The notes under the pieces were generated by a model, which saw only the letters and a program-made list of their open reading frames with translations, was not told the origin of the DNA and did no database searches. From JAENVU01 sp038250905 (GTDB lineage Bacteria; Actinomycetota; Acidimicrobiia; IMCC26256; JAENVU01), in contig JBBSBV010000009.1 of assembly GCA_038250905.1 (NCBI GenBank), positions 47,054-111,053 on the forward strand: DNA of 64,000 nt, in the 5' to 3' direction. Below are positions 25,616-34,466 of this stretch, piece after piece. The translations under genes and the position numbers were made by a program. Each line of letters starts with the position of its first letter. Position 1 is the first letter of the stretch.

Positions 25616-26095
25616 TCAGGCGAAGTCCTCGGGCTTGATCTCGTCCAGGAACGCCCGGAACTCCTCGATCTGGTCCTCGTCCTGCTCCTCTTCGAACAGC
25701 ACACCGGCCTCCTCGAAGACCGAGTCCTCCACCAGGATCGGAACGCCGTCGCCGAGGCGCACGGCGAGGGCAATCGCGTCCGAGGGTCGGGCGGAAACGC
25801 GGGTCACCGCACCGTCACGCGCCAGTTCGAGTTCGGCGTAGAACGTGCCTTCGGACAGCGCCGTGATCGACACCTGCCGCAACTCGACCCCGAAATCACC
25901 CATGACCGTCACGAAGAGGTCATGGGTCATCGGGCGGGGTGTCTCCATGCCTTGGAGTGCATAGACGATCGCGGTCGCCTCCGGTGAGCCGATGAAGATC
26001 GGCAGGTACCGCTGGCCACCCTCCTCGCGCAGGAGCACGATCGGTTGGTTCGACGGCACCTCGACGCGTACTCCGATGAGCTGTACCCGAATCAC
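25616..26095 (-). CDS. Bifunctional nuclease family protein (DUF151)
   Basis: The 159-residue protein matches the BFN/DUF151 family: VLLREEGGQRYLPIFIGSPEATAI at the N-terminus and SARPSDAIALAVRLGDGVPILVEDSVFEEAG near residue 110. Plant and thermophile members have DNase and RNase activity in vitro; the role in actinobacteria is unknown. The C-terminus is a Glu/Asp-rich helix. Its place between two MerR genes is the same as Rv1829. Confidence 0.9.
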   Translation of the reverse strand: MIRVQLIGVRVEVPSNQPIVLLREEGGQRYLPIFIGSPEATAIVYALQGMETPRPMTHDLFVTVMGDFGVELRQVSITALSEGTFYAELELARDGAVTRVSARPSDAIALAVRLGDGVPILVEDSVFEEAGVLFEEEQDEDQIEEFRAFLDEIKPEDFA

Positions 26096-26145
26096 GCTCC
26101 ACCTCCGGCGGCGACGATACTCCGCTGCCGGTTGGGTCGGGACGT

Positions 26146-27018
26146 TCAGTCGTGCAGGAGTCCGGCAGTCGCCGACCGGAGGAACGCGGCCCGCAACCCG
26201 CGTCCGAGCCGCGCCAGGTCGACGAGATCCTCGCGGGCCTTGGCCCGGGCCTCGGGGTTGCGACGGGCCAGCCGCGGTGCGATGACCTGGTCGTACAGGC
26301 CGGCCTCCCGCTCGGCCGCGACCCGGAACATCCGGAGGTGACGTGGGCCGATCCCGTGCGCCGCGAACTCGGCCGCGAGCCGGGCAACGACGAGGGCGTC
26401 CTCGTCGAAGAGGACCCGTGCGCCGCTGCCCGCGGCGGGGACCAGCAGGGCGTATTCCTCGAGTTCGGACATCTGCTGTTCGGTGAGACCGGTCGCGCTC
26501 GCGAGTTCGGCACGGGTCAGGCTCGCGCCCGACTGGTCGACCTCGAGATCGTTCCCGACACCGTCGTCGAGCGGCAGCATCTGGTTCTCGAAGATCGCCG
26601 GGGTCGCCGGCGGCTTCGTCTTGGCATTCGCCGCACGCGCCGTCGTACGCGCGGCTGGCGCCTTCGGCGACTTCGCCTTGGTGGCGCGTTTCGGTTTCGC
26701 CGGTGCCGCTTCGGCCGTCGCGGCCTCGGACGCGCCCGCGGGGTCCGTGTCCTCGGGTACTTCGTCGGGGCCGACCGCGTCGAGACGGGTCTTGATCACC
26801 TTCAGCGGCAAGAAGTTGTCCTTCTGTTGCCCGAGCACCCAGCGGAGTCGGGCGACGTCACCGTCGCGGAACTTGCGATAGCCCGACGGCGTGCGCTCCG
26901 GGTCGATGAGCCCCTGGCTCTCGAGGAAGCGGATCTTCGAGATCGTGATGTCCGGGAACTCGTCGCGCAGCGTGGCGAGTACCTCGCCGATCGAATGGTG
27001 GTCCGGGATCGCGTTCAT
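26146..27018 (-). CDS. MerR-family transcriptional regulator (Rv1828-like)
   Basis: The 290-residue protein starts with a MerR winged helix (SIGEVLATLRDEFPDITISKIRFLESQGLI, in parts: ITISKIRFLESQGLI and RTPSGYRKFRDGDVARLRWVL). A basic Ala/Lys/Pro-rich linker (about residues 95-135) separates it from a C-terminal helical effector domain that starts near SLTRAELASATGLTEQQ. The length and order match Rv1828, a MerR-like regulator known to have an atypical C-terminal domain. It abuts the FHA gene with no gap. Confidence 0.88.
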   Translation of the reverse strand: MNAIPDHHSIGEVLATLRDEFPDITISKIRFLESQGLIDPERTPSGYRKFRDGDVARLRWVLGQQKDNFLPLKVIKTRLDAVGPDEVPEDTDPAGASEAATAEAAPAKPKRATKAKSPKAPAARTTARAANAKTKPPATPAIFENQMLPLDDGVGNDLEVDQSGASLTRAELASATGLTEQQMSELEEYALLVPAAGSGARVLFDEDALVVARLAAEFAAHGIGPRHLRMFRVAAEREAGLYDQVIAPRLARRNPEARAKAREDLVDLARLGRGLRAAFLRSATAGLLHD

Positions 27019-27453
27019 TCACTCTCCCCGATGGAACACGAGATGGAAGCGACCGACCTGGACCTCGTCGCCGTCGACGAGGACCTGCTCCTCGACGCGG
27101 GTGCGGTTCACGTAGGTGCCGTTCAGCGAGCCGACGTCGTGCAGCGTGAACTGGTCGTCATGGCGTTCGACGCTCGAGTGGCGACGCGAGACCGTGATGT
27201 CGTCGAGGAAGATCGCCGAGTCCGGGTGGCGGCCGATCGACGTGTCGTTGCGGTCGAGCAGGTACGTACTGCCGGCGTTCGGGCCCCGGAGCACGTGGAG
27301 CACCGCGCCGCCGTTGGGCACGGCCGGGACCGTCGGCAGTTCGACGGTGGAGTCCCCGTGGGGATGGTCGTGCCCGACCTCGATCGCGGCGCCACACGAG
27401 GAGCAGAACCGAGCCGAGGAATCGTTGCGGTGGCCGCAACGGGTGCACACCAT
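27019..27453 (-). CDS. FHA-domain protein, GarA-like, with N-terminal zinc ribbon
   Basis: The C-terminal 90 residues are a forkhead-associated domain very close to GarA: GRHPDSAIFLDDITVSRRHS, then DVGSLNGTYVN and DGDEVQVGRFHLVF. GarA binds and controls 2-oxoglutarate-using enzymes in glutamate metabolism. Unlike mycobacterial GarA, the N-terminus is a zinc ribbon with Cys3, Cys6, Cys17 and Cys20, and the ETTS phosphorylation motif is not obvious; a TVELPT stretch stands in that place. The locus position (gcvH-garA-merR) is conserved, so orthology is likely despite the changed N-terminus. Confidence 0.88.
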   Translation of the reverse strand: MVCTRCGHRNDSSARFCSSCGAAIEVGHDHPHGDSTVELPTVPAVPNGGAVLHVLRGPNAGSTYLLDRNDTSIGRHPDSAIFLDDITVSRRHSSVERHDDQFTLHDVGSLNGTYVNRTRVEEQVLVDGDEVQVGRFHLVFHRGE

Positions 27454-27520
27454 GCCCGTCAGGCTACAACGCTCGACCTCCGGTCGAGGTCGAGACCCGC
27501 CGGAGTGGGCGGACCAACCC

Positions 27521-27901
27521 TCAACCGGCCAGAAACGCCTCGTACTGGGTGGCGTCCATCAAACGGTCGAGTTCAGTGGCATCCGCGAGCTCCACCGCGA
27601 AGATCCAGCCCCGGCCGTACGGATCCTCGTTGACGGCCTCCGGTGCCGACTCGAGCTCATCGTTGACCTCGACCACCGATCCACTCACCGGGCAGTAGAC
27701 CTCCGAGACCGACTTGGTGGACTCGATCTCGGCCACCGAGGCATCCGCGACGGCGAGCAGACCGATCGCCGGCAGTTCGACGTACACCACGTCACCGAGC
27801 GCGTCCTGCGCGTAGTCGGTGATACCGACCACGGCCCGGTTGCCGTCGACACGGACCCATTCGTGGGCTTGGGAGTAACGAAGGCCATCGGGCGAGGTCA
27901 T
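27521..27901 (-). CDS. gcvH: Glycine cleavage system H protein
   Basis: GcvH is the lipoylated carrier that shuttles the aminomethyl group between GcvP, GcvT and the dihydrolipoyl dehydrogenase. The 126-residue protein has the lipoyl-lysine motif AEIESTKSVSEV with Lys63, and the typical N-terminus LRYSQAHEWVRVDG. It is the first gene of the minus-strand gcvH-garA-merR-bfn-merR-gcvT run, with 66 bases to the upstream gene. Confidence 0.97.
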   Translation of the reverse strand: MTSPDGLRYSQAHEWVRVDGNRAVVGITDYAQDALGDVVYVELPAIGLLAVADASVAEIESTKSVSEVYCPVSGSVVEVNDELESAPEAVNEDPYGRGWIFAVELADATELDRLMDATQYEAFLAG

Positions 27902-27967
27902 GGAAGGTCCTTGCGGTCGGGGCGGCTCGGAAGCGGACGGCGGGAGATTATCCGAGCGCTCGACGAC

Positions 27968-30454
27968 TCAGATATTGGTGATCCGCCGGGCGTACTCGTC
28001 GGCAAGCGCCTCGGCCTCCCGGGTGGTGCCCGCCTCGGCGAGCACGTGGACCACGGCATCGTCGGGATCGGGCAGCACCAGCGCCCACCCGTCACCGTGG
28101 TCGATCTTCACGCCGTCGATGAGGATCACGTCCCGGCCCTTGGTGCGCTCGACCATTTCGCGCATGACCGCGCCCTTGCGCGACCACTCCACACCGACGG
28201 TTCGCAGCGCGGTGTGGACCTCCGGGAGGGCGTCGACCACCTCGGCCAGGTTGCGCCCGGTGCGGGCGATCAGATCGAGCAGGTACACGAGCGTGGCGGT
28301 CGCGTCGAACGCGGGGAGGAAATCGGGCCAGACGAAGGTGCCGTCGGCGCTCGCCGCGACGTCGATGTCCTTGCGCGACGCCGCTTCCATGATGGACGCA
28401 CCCGAGGTCTTGGTCCGGGTGAGGGTGGCACCGCCGTCGATGATGATCCGCTCCGCGACTCGGCTGGCCGACACCGGCAGTGCGACCCGAACTCCCGGGC
28501 GGGCTTCGACCAACAGGGTCAGGATCGCGAGAAGGGTCTGGTGCTCGTCGAGCGCGCGACCGGTGCTGTCGACGAGTGTGGCGGTCTCCCCCGCGGGGTT
28601 GATCACCATGCCGAGGTCGGCTCCCGACGACCGCACCAGGGTGCCGATGCGGGCCACGCGCGCGGCGCGGTCGTTGAGTCCGAGCGCGCTCGGACGGGTC
28701 GCCGCGAACGGATTGACGGCGAGGACGTCGGCACCGAGCTTGGCGAGCACGGCGGGGAGGGCGAGCGACGCAGCACCGAACGAGTAGTCGAGCACGACCT
28801 TGAACGCCCGCTCGTGGAGGAGCTCGGCGTCGACACAGTCCTCCAGGGCGGCGGTGTAGAACTCGAGCGCCCGGGGCGGGAAGACGATGTCGCCGATGTC
28901 GCCGGCGAAGGCCCGCCGGAAGTCCTCGCGGGCCAGCAACCGTTCGATCTTGCGCTGGGTCGCCTCGGTGATGTCCCGCCCGTTGCTGTCGAAGAACCGG
29001 ATTTCCACCTTGTCGGAGTCGCCGGCGACCAGACGCACCGTGATCCCGCCTGCGTTCTGCGAGTTCCGGACCTGGTACCGCGTCAGCGGCACGGTGGCGA
29101 GTTCGACGTCCTCCACGTTCACGCCGGCCAGGTTGAGCCCGCCGATCACCGAACGCTTCAGGGCGCGGGCCGCCCGACTCGTGTCCCGGCTCGTGGTGAC
29201 CACCGCTCCCTTCTTGAGCGACGTGCCGTAGGCCTGAGCCAGGCGGGTCGCGACCTCGGCGGTGATGTCGACGTTGGCGATGCCCGACGCGCCGTGACGA
29301 CCGAAGAGCGTGCGCGCGCCCTTGGTCTCCCACACGATCGACGACGTGATCACCGCGCCGGCGTCGACCGACTTGAACGGGTACACCTTCACGTCGGAGG
29401 TGACCACCGCCTGCTCACCGACGAAGCACTCGTTGCCGAGGACCGCGCCGGGCTCGATGGTCGCGTGGCTGCGCACGTCGCAGGCGCGGCCGACGACGGC
29501 ACCGCGGATGCGTGCCGAGGAGCCGATATAGGTGTGCTCGTGCACCACTGACCGCACGACCTGTGCGTCGTGCTTGACGACGACGTCGCCGCCGAGCACC
29601 GAGTGCTCGCCCACGTGCGCACCGGCTTCGATCCGGCAGTTGGGGCCGATGATCGCGGGACCGTCGACGGTGGCCTCGGGATCGACGTCGGACCCTTCGC
29701 CGAGCCACACGTTCTCGCGCATACGGAACCCGTCGATCTCGACGTTCACCAGACCGTCGAGGATGTCGTGGTGGGCGCGCAGGTAGGCGTCGAGCGTGCC
29801 GACATCCTCCCAGTACCCCTCGATCACATGCCCGTAGAGCTGCTCGCCCTGGGCGAGTGCGGCCGGGAACACGTCACTCGAGAAGTCGACGATCTCGTCC
29901 ATCGCGATGTAGTCGAAGATGCGCGGCTCGAGCACGTAGATCCCGGTGTTGATGGTGTCGGAGAACACCTGACCCCAGGTGGGCTTCTCGAGGAACCGCT
30001 CGACGCGGCCGTCCTCACCGGTGATGACGATGCCGAACTCCACCGGGTCGGTCACGCGTTTCAGGGCAATGGTGCCGAGCGCACCCGATGCGCGGTGAGC
30101 CTTGATCAGACCCGTGAGGTCGACGTCGGTGAGGACGTCACCCGAGATCACGAGGAAGGTGTCGTCGAGTTCGTCGGCCGCGTTGCGGACCGAGCCAGCG
30201 GTGCCGAGTGGCGTCTCCTCGGTGGCGTAGCGCATCTCCACGCCGAGTTCGGAGCCGTCGCCGAAGTAGGTGCGGATCTGGTTGGCCAGGAACGCGACCG
30301 TGACCACGATCTCGTTGATCCCGTGATCGGTGAGGAGCCGCACGATGTGCTCCATCATCGGCCGATTCGCGATCGGCATCATCGGCTTGGGCTGATTGCT
30401 GGTGAGCGGCCGGAGGCGAGTTCCCTCGCCACCGGCCATGATCACGGCTTTCAC
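27968..30454 (-). CDS. Nucleotidyltransferase / phosphomannomutase fusion protein
   Basis: The 828-residue protein joins three modules. Residues 1-235 are a sugar-1-phosphate nucleotidyltransferase (KAVIMAGGEGTRLRPLT and NQPKPMMPIANRPMM). Residues 245-370 form left-handed beta-helix hexapeptide repeats. The rest resembles a phosphomannomutase/phosphoglucomutase, but the usual phosphoserine loop TASHNP is not visible; the corresponding place reads NSQNAGGITVRL, so mutase activity is doubtful. Such fusions are often named mannose-1-phosphate guanylyltransferase. The GTG at 30454 follows a GAGGTGG ribosome binding site. Confidence 0.85.
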   Translation of the reverse strand: MKAVIMAGGEGTRLRPLTSNQPKPMMPIANRPMMEHIVRLLTDHGINEIVVTVAFLANQIRTYFGDGSELGVEMRYATEETPLGTAGSVRNAADELDDTFLVISGDVLTDVDLTGLIKAHRASGALGTIALKRVTDPVEFGIVITGEDGRVERFLEKPTWGQVFSDTINTGIYVLEPRIFDYIAMDEIVDFSSDVFPAALAQGEQLYGHVIEGYWEDVGTLDAYLRAHHDILDGLVNVEIDGFRMRENVWLGEGSDVDPEATVDGPAIIGPNCRIEAGAHVGEHSVLGGDVVVKHDAQVVRSVVHEHTYIGSSARIRGAVVGRACDVRSHATIEPGAVLGNECFVGEQAVVTSDVKVYPFKSVDAGAVITSSIVWETKGARTLFGRHGASGIANVDITAEVATRLAQAYGTSLKKGAVVTTSRDTSRAARALKRSVIGGLNLAGVNVEDVELATVPLTRYQVRNSQNAGGITVRLVAGDSDKVEIRFFDSNGRDITEATQRKIERLLAREDFRRAFAGDIGDIVFPPRALEFYTAALEDCVDAELLHERAFKVVLDYSFGAASLALPAVLAKLGADVLAVNPFAATRPSALGLNDRAARVARIGTLVRSSGADLGMVINPAGETATLVDSTGRALDEHQTLLAILTLLVEARPGVRVALPVSASRVAERIIIDGGATLTRTKTSGASIMEAASRKDIDVAASADGTFVWPDFLPAFDATATLVYLLDLIARTGRNLAEVVDALPEVHTALRTVGVEWSRKGAVMREMVERTKGRDVILIDGVKIDHGDGWALVLPDPDDAVVHVLAEAGTTREAEALADEYARRITNI

Positions 30455-30467
30455 GCGTACCACCTCG

Positions 30468-31076
30468 TCATGAAGTATCCACTGCGGTTCGGCCATCGCG
30501 GCCATCGCGCAACGCGGCCCGGGCGATCGGGATGTACCCGGCGGTTGCGTAGTAACTGAAGACGAGGCCGGCGATCGTGAACGTCCAGGTCACGACGGCC
30601 AGCACGTTGTGACCGGTTCCCGGGACCGTGTCGTCGAGCCACAGGAACATCGGTAACGCGAACATGAGTGCCAGGGTGCCCGCTTTGCCCACCCACTGAA
30701 CATCGATTCTGCGGGCGCCGAGCGCGGCGAGGCCGACGGTCGCGATGCTGATGATGGCCTCGCGCACCAGGACGAGGACGCCGACCCACCGGGGCACGGT
30801 GCCGTCAATGAGCAGGACGACCGCCCCGGTGATGAGCAGGAAACGGTCGGCGACCGGATCGATGATCTTGCCGAACGTGCTGCCCTGGTCGAAGCGGCGT
30901 GCGATGTACCCGTCGACCCAGTCGGTGGCGCCGAGGACGGCCAGCAGGATGCCGGCGGCGATCTTGCGATCGTCGTGGAGGAGCAGCCACGCGAACCACG
31001 GAATCGCCAACAGCCGCAGGACCGAAATCAGGTTGGGGATGGTCCACAACCCTCGGTCGTGCAGTTCGGGCTCCAT
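30468..31076 (-). CDS. CDP-alcohol phosphatidyltransferase (PgsA-like)
   Basis: The 202-residue membrane protein carries the complete CDP-alcohol phosphatidyltransferase signature: DWVDGYIARRFDQGSTFGKI followed by IDPVAD, that is D-x2-D-G-x2-A-R-x8-G-x3-D-x3-D. Five or six membrane helices are seen. The N-terminal TIPNLISVLRLLAIP is typical of phosphatidylglycerophosphate synthase. Actinobacteria have several paralogues (PgsA, PIP synthase, cardiolipin synthase), so the exact product is uncertain. It ends 13 bases before the nucleotidyltransferase fusion gene. Confidence 0.88.
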   Translation of the reverse strand: MEPELHDRGLWTIPNLISVLRLLAIPWFAWLLLHDDRKIAAGILLAVLGATDWVDGYIARRFDQGSTFGKIIDPVADRFLLITGAVVLLIDGTVPRWVGVLVLVREAIISIATVGLAALGARRIDVQWVGKAGTLALMFALPMFLWLDDTVPGTGHNVLAVVTWTFTIAGLVFSYYATAGYIPIARAALRDGRDGRTAVDTS

Positions 31077-31105
31077 GGCGGCCAGGGTAGGCCAGTTCCC
31101 GCGAC

Positions 31106-31399
31106 TCAGAGCGAGTACTGCGCCGCGGTCCGGCCCGCCAGGATCGGCAGGATGTGCGCCCGGGCGACGGCCTGGTGATCGGGGTGGTCGCGGTAGGCGA
31201 GATAACCGGCCGCGTCGTCGAAATCGCCGATCACCACGAAGCTCGCGGTTCCGGCGTCGATCCCGAGGTCGGAGCCGACTCGGTAGTCGCGCAACTCCGG
31301 GATGCGCGCGGGCAGGGCGCGCAGACCGGAGGTGACGGCTTCGACCTGTTCGGGGGTGACGTCGTCCACCCAGGTGAGCAACGAGACGTGACGGATCAT
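31106..31399 (-). CDS. Dabb-family (stress-responsive A/B barrel) protein
   Basis: A 97-residue single-domain protein with the Dabb ferredoxin-like fold: N-terminal MIRHVSLLTWVDDVTPEQVE, central YRVGSDLGIDAGTASFVVIGDFDD, and C-terminal YLAYRDHPDHQAVARAHI. Members are small dimeric barrels with varied functions, including polyketide cyclases. The substrate is unknown. Its ATG overlaps the stop of the SDR gene by four bases, so the two are probably functionally linked. Confidence 0.85.
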   Translation of the reverse strand: MIRHVSLLTWVDDVTPEQVEAVTSGLRALPARIPELRDYRVGSDLGIDAGTASFVVIGDFDDAAGYLAYRDHPDHQAVARAHILPILAGRTAAQYSL

Positions 31400-32145
31400 T
31401 GGAGACCTCCATCGGCACCGCCGTCGACGGGGATCGCCGTGCCGGTGACGTAGTTGGCGGACTGGGAACAGAGGAACGCAACCACGCGACCGAAGTCGGC
31501 CGGATCGCCGACCTTGCCGGCGGGAACCGCGGCGCCGAGGCCGGAGACGGCGCCGTAGAGCCCGGTGATGCGCTCGGTGGCGTGGAGTCCCGGCTGCACA
31601 CTGTTGACCGTGATGCCGTCGGACGCGATCTCGCGCGCCAGCGTCTTGAGGAACCCGGTCAGGCCGGCGCGCGCAGTGTTGGAGAGGATCAGGTTCGCAA
31701 TCGGTTGGCGTGCCGCGATCGACGTGATCGCCACGATCCTCCCCCACTGCTGCGCCTGCATCGCGGGGACCGTCGCCCGACACATTGCGATCGTCGACAG
31801 TGCGTTGAGTTCGAAGGCGCGCGCGTACGCCTCGATGTCGTCGATCGCCGCGAAGTCGCCGGCGGGCGGCCCACCGGCGTTCGCGACCACGATGTCGATG
31901 CCGCCGAGTGCCTCCTTCGCGGCGTCGATGAACCCGGTGGCCCCGGCCACGGTGCCGACGTCGGCCACGAGCGGCGTGGCATCGGGGCCGATCCGGGCCG
32001 CGGCCGCCTCGATGTCGCCCCGGTTGCGACCACACATCGCCACGCGCACCCCCGCCTCGGCCAGAGCCACCGCGGACGCGAAACCGAGTCCTTTCGATGC
32101 CGCGGCGACCGCGGCCCGCTTCCCCTCGATGCCGAGGTCCATCAA
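31396..32145 (-). CDS. Atypical short-chain dehydrogenase/reductase
   Basis: The 249-residue protein has the classical SDR Rossmann fold: AAASKGLGFASAVAL (a GxxxGxG variant), VVANAGGPPAGD (NAG motif) and the C-terminal VTGTAIPVDGGADGG. The catalytic Ser is present in ITSIAARQ, but at the places of Tyr and Lys (YxxxK) it has Ser and Arg (SNTAR). This pattern defines a known divergent SDR group whose chemistry is unclear. It is annotated in many genomes as a 3-oxoacyl-ACP reductase, which may be wrong. Confidence 0.85.
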   Translation of the reverse strand: MMDLGIEGKRAAVAAASKGLGFASAVALAEAGVRVAMCGRNRGDIEAAAARIGPDATPLVADVGTVAGATGFIDAAKEALGGIDIVVANAGGPPAGDFAAIDDIEAYARAFELNALSTIAMCRATVPAMQAQQWGRIVAITSIAARQPIANLILSNTARAGLTGFLKTLAREIASDGITVNSVQPGLHATERITGLYGAVSGLGAAVPAGKVGDPADFGRVVAFLCSQSANYVTGTAIPVDGGADGGLQ

Positions 32146-32191
32146 CCCACCGTCCTCTCGTGCGTGGATCCGGGCCGGTCCGTTCCGGGTC

Positions 32192-32995
32192 TCAATGGAT
32201 CGCGCCCTCGCCGTCCCGGAGTGACGGTACGCCGGTCCGGCCGGTCCGCAGGGCGATGATCTCCGCGCAGATGGCCACCGCCGTCTCCTCCGGGGTGCGG
32301 GAACCGATGTCGAGGCCGATCGGGGCCATCACCCGGGCCAGGCCCGCATCGTCGACGCCCTCCTCGCGCAACCGCGCCACCCGCGTCTCGTGGGTCCGGC
32401 GGGAGCCCATTGCGCCGAGGTACCCCACGCCGGTCGCGAGCGCGGCGACGATGGCGGGCACGTCGAACTTGGCGTCGTGGGTGAGCACGCACACCGCGTC
32501 ACGCGGACCGAGCGGCTCCACCGCCGCGAGGTAGCGGTCGGGCCAGTCGTTCACCACCGCGTCCGCCATCGGGAACCGCGCCGGCGTGGCGAACACCGCA
32601 CGCGCATCGCACACCGTCACGCGGTAGCCGAGCACCTTGGCCACCTTCGCGAGCGCGGCGGTGAAGTCGACCGCACCGAAGATGATCATGCGCGGGGACG
32701 CCGCGAAGCTCTCGATGAACACACCGACCGCGCGTTCACGCGCCTCGCCGTGTTCGCCGTAGTGACGGGTCGAGGTGAGGCCCGCGCCCAACTCGGCGAG
32801 CGCATCCCGTTCGACGACGCGATCCAGATCCGCGTTCCCGAGCGTGCCCGACGCCGGGCGACCCGGTTCCACGAGCAGCTTGGCCCCGATCCCCGGCCCC
32901 TCGACCACGGTCGCGAGCGCGACCGGCCGGTCGGCACTGAGCGCGTCGGCGAGTGCGTCGAACACGGGGCTGCCCGATGCGGGGGTACCGGCCAT
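32192..32995 (-). CDS. XdhC-family protein (full-length type)
   Basis: The 267-residue protein matches the XdhC/CoxI family, which inserts or sulfurates molybdenum cofactor for xanthine or CO dehydrogenase-type enzymes. The C-terminal Rossmann domain starts MIIFGAVDFTAALAKVAKVLGYRVTVCDAR and includes LTHDAKFDVPAIVAAL and YLGAMGSRRTHETR, ending with IGLDIGSRTPEETAVAI. The usual N-terminal CxxGG motif is not present here but appears in the separate 105-residue protein next door. It lies three bases after that gene. Confidence 0.87.
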   Translation of the reverse strand: MAGTPASGSPVFDALADALSADRPVALATVVEGPGIGAKLLVEPGRPASGTLGNADLDRVVERDALAELGAGLTSTRHYGEHGEARERAVGVFIESFAASPRMIIFGAVDFTAALAKVAKVLGYRVTVCDARAVFATPARFPMADAVVNDWPDRYLAAVEPLGPRDAVCVLTHDAKFDVPAIVAALATGVGYLGAMGSRRTHETRVARLREEGVDDAGLARVMAPIGLDIGSRTPEETAVAICAEIIALRTGRTGVPSLRDGEGAIH

Positions 32996-32998
32996 CCG

Positions 32999-33316
32999 CT
33001 ACCAGTCCAGCGGTTCGAGAAAGAGGTGGATCGTGCCTCCACAGGTGAGGCCGACCGAGAACGCCTCGTCGTCGGAGAACCCGAAGCTCACGATCCCCCG
33101 CTCCTGCTCGCCGGCGAGGATGCGCAACGCCGCTTCCACGACCGCGCCCTCGACGCATCCGCCCGACACCGATCCCGCGACCTCCCCGGCGTCGTTCACC
33201 GCCATCGTGGCGCCCGGGTCCCGCGGGCCGGAACCCTCGACGCCGACAACGCGCGCCACCGCCACCCGGTGACCACCGGCCCGCCACCGCGCGACATCGT
33301 CCAGGATCTCCTTCAT
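32999..33316 (-). CDS. XdhC/CoxI N-terminal-domain protein
   Basis: This 105-residue protein is the small XdhC-type domain alone: RVVGVEGSGPRDPGATMAV, then GSVSGGCVEGAVVEAAL with the conserved Gly-Gly-Cys-Val-Glu motif, and a later cysteine in GLTCGGTIHLF. It probably works with the neighbouring XdhC protein as a split cofactor-maturation factor. Its presence with CoxE- and MoxR-like genes is the known arrangement of CO dehydrogenase accessory genes. Confidence 0.86.
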   Translation of the reverse strand: MKEILDDVARWRAGGHRVAVARVVGVEGSGPRDPGATMAVNDAGEVAGSVSGGCVEGAVVEAALRILAGEQERGIVSFGFSDDEAFSVGLTCGGTIHLFLEPLDW

Positions 33317-33332
33317 CGCTGTACCGCCTCGC

Positions 33333-34466
33333 TCACGGCTTCCCCTCGTGGCCCTGGATGACGGCGGCGAGGTCGGTGAGGGACTGGAGCGAGTGACCCT
33401 CCACGAAGTCGTCCACGTACGGCAACGCGGCGGCCATGCCCGCGGCCAGTGGCGCGAATCCCGGGGCGGCCTTCAACGGATTCACCCAGACCACCCGATG
33501 CGCTACGCGCGCCAGCCGCTGCATCTGCTCGCCGAGCAACGTTGCGTCGCCGCGATCCCAGCCGTCGGAGACGATGACGACGATGGCGCCGCGAGCCATC
33601 CCACGTATCCCCCACGCGTCGTTGAACTCCTTCAGCGTGTCGCCGAGCCGCGTACCGCCCGACCAGTCGACCACCCGGCTCGACGCGGCGGCGATGGCGG
33701 CGTCGGGATCCCGATTCGCGAGCTCGCGCGTGATGCGGGTGAGCCGGGTGCCGAGGGCGAACGCCTCCACCTGGGTGCGGGCGACGACCGCGCTGTGCAG
33801 GAACCGCACGATGACCCGGGCGTACGGCTCCATCGAGCCGCTGACGTCGCAGAGGAGCACCAACCGGCGCGGTCGGTCCGACGGTCGGCGGTACGCGCGG
33901 ACGACGGGTTCCCCACCCGTGCGCATCGACGCGCGGACCGTCCGGCGCACGTCGGGTCGACGCCGTGCGCTCGATGCCACCATCCGTCGCGACCGTCGCC
34001 GGGCCCCCGTCACCCGTAGGTCGGCGAGGAGTCGCCGCGCCTCGGCGTGCTCCGCCGGGCTGTACGTGGCGAAATCCTGGTGGCGCAACACCTCGGCTCG
34101 GCTGAAGGGCACGCTGAGGATCGGCGCATCGGGCTCCCCCGCGTCCGCGGCCCGACGGTCGTGTCCGGCATCCGGAAGGTCGAGCGCGACGACCGCCTCG
34201 GCCGGCGACGCAACCGCATGGCCCGCGCTCCCGACCGAACCGGAGAACCAGCCTCGGAACGCGGCGTCGAAGGTCTCGAGGTCCTCGGGCCGGCGGCACA
34301 GCGTGGTGCGCGCGGCCCAATACACGTCGTCGGCACGCGACCAACCCACCTGGCCCAGCGCGTCACCGAACAGCACACTGCTGTCGGTCGAGACTCCGAT
34401 GCCCGCGGCGCGCAATACCCGGACGAATCCGACCGCGGCGCGCGCCGGGTCGAGTCGCTCAGCCAC
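33333..34466 (-). CDS. VWA-domain protein, CoxE-like
   Basis: The 377-residue protein has a C-terminal von Willebrand factor A domain with the metal-binding MIDAS motif in LLCDVSGSMEPYAR and later IVVIVSDGWDRGD. The N-terminal part (DPARAAVGFVRVLRAAGIGVS) is typical of CoxE. CoxE works with the AAA+ protein CoxD in building the copper-molybdenum site of CO dehydrogenase. The gene overlaps the moxR-like gene by eight bases. Confidence 0.88.
   Translation of the reverse strand: MAERLDPARAAVGFVRVLRAAGIGVSTDSSVLFGDALGQVGWSRADDVYWAARTTLCRRPEDLETFDAAFRGWFSGSVGSAGHAVASPAEAVVALDLPDAGHDRRAADAGEPDAPILSVPFSRAEVLRHQDFATYSPAEHAEARRLLADLRVTGARRRSRRMVASSARRRPDVRRTVRASMRTGGEPVVRAYRRPSDRPRRLVLLCDVSGSMEPYARVIVRFLHSAVVARTQVEAFALGTRLTRITRELANRDPDAAIAAASSRVVDWSGGTRLGDTLKEFNDAWGIRGMARGAIVVIVSDGWDRGDATLLGEQMQRLARVAHRVVWVNPLKAAPGFAPLAAGMAAALPYVDDFVEGHSLQSLTDLAAVIQGHEGKP

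Noticed and set aside
27116..29551. Plus-strand frame of 811 codons
   Set aside because: Antisense to garA, gcvH and the nucleotidyltransferase fusion, all of which have clear motifs.
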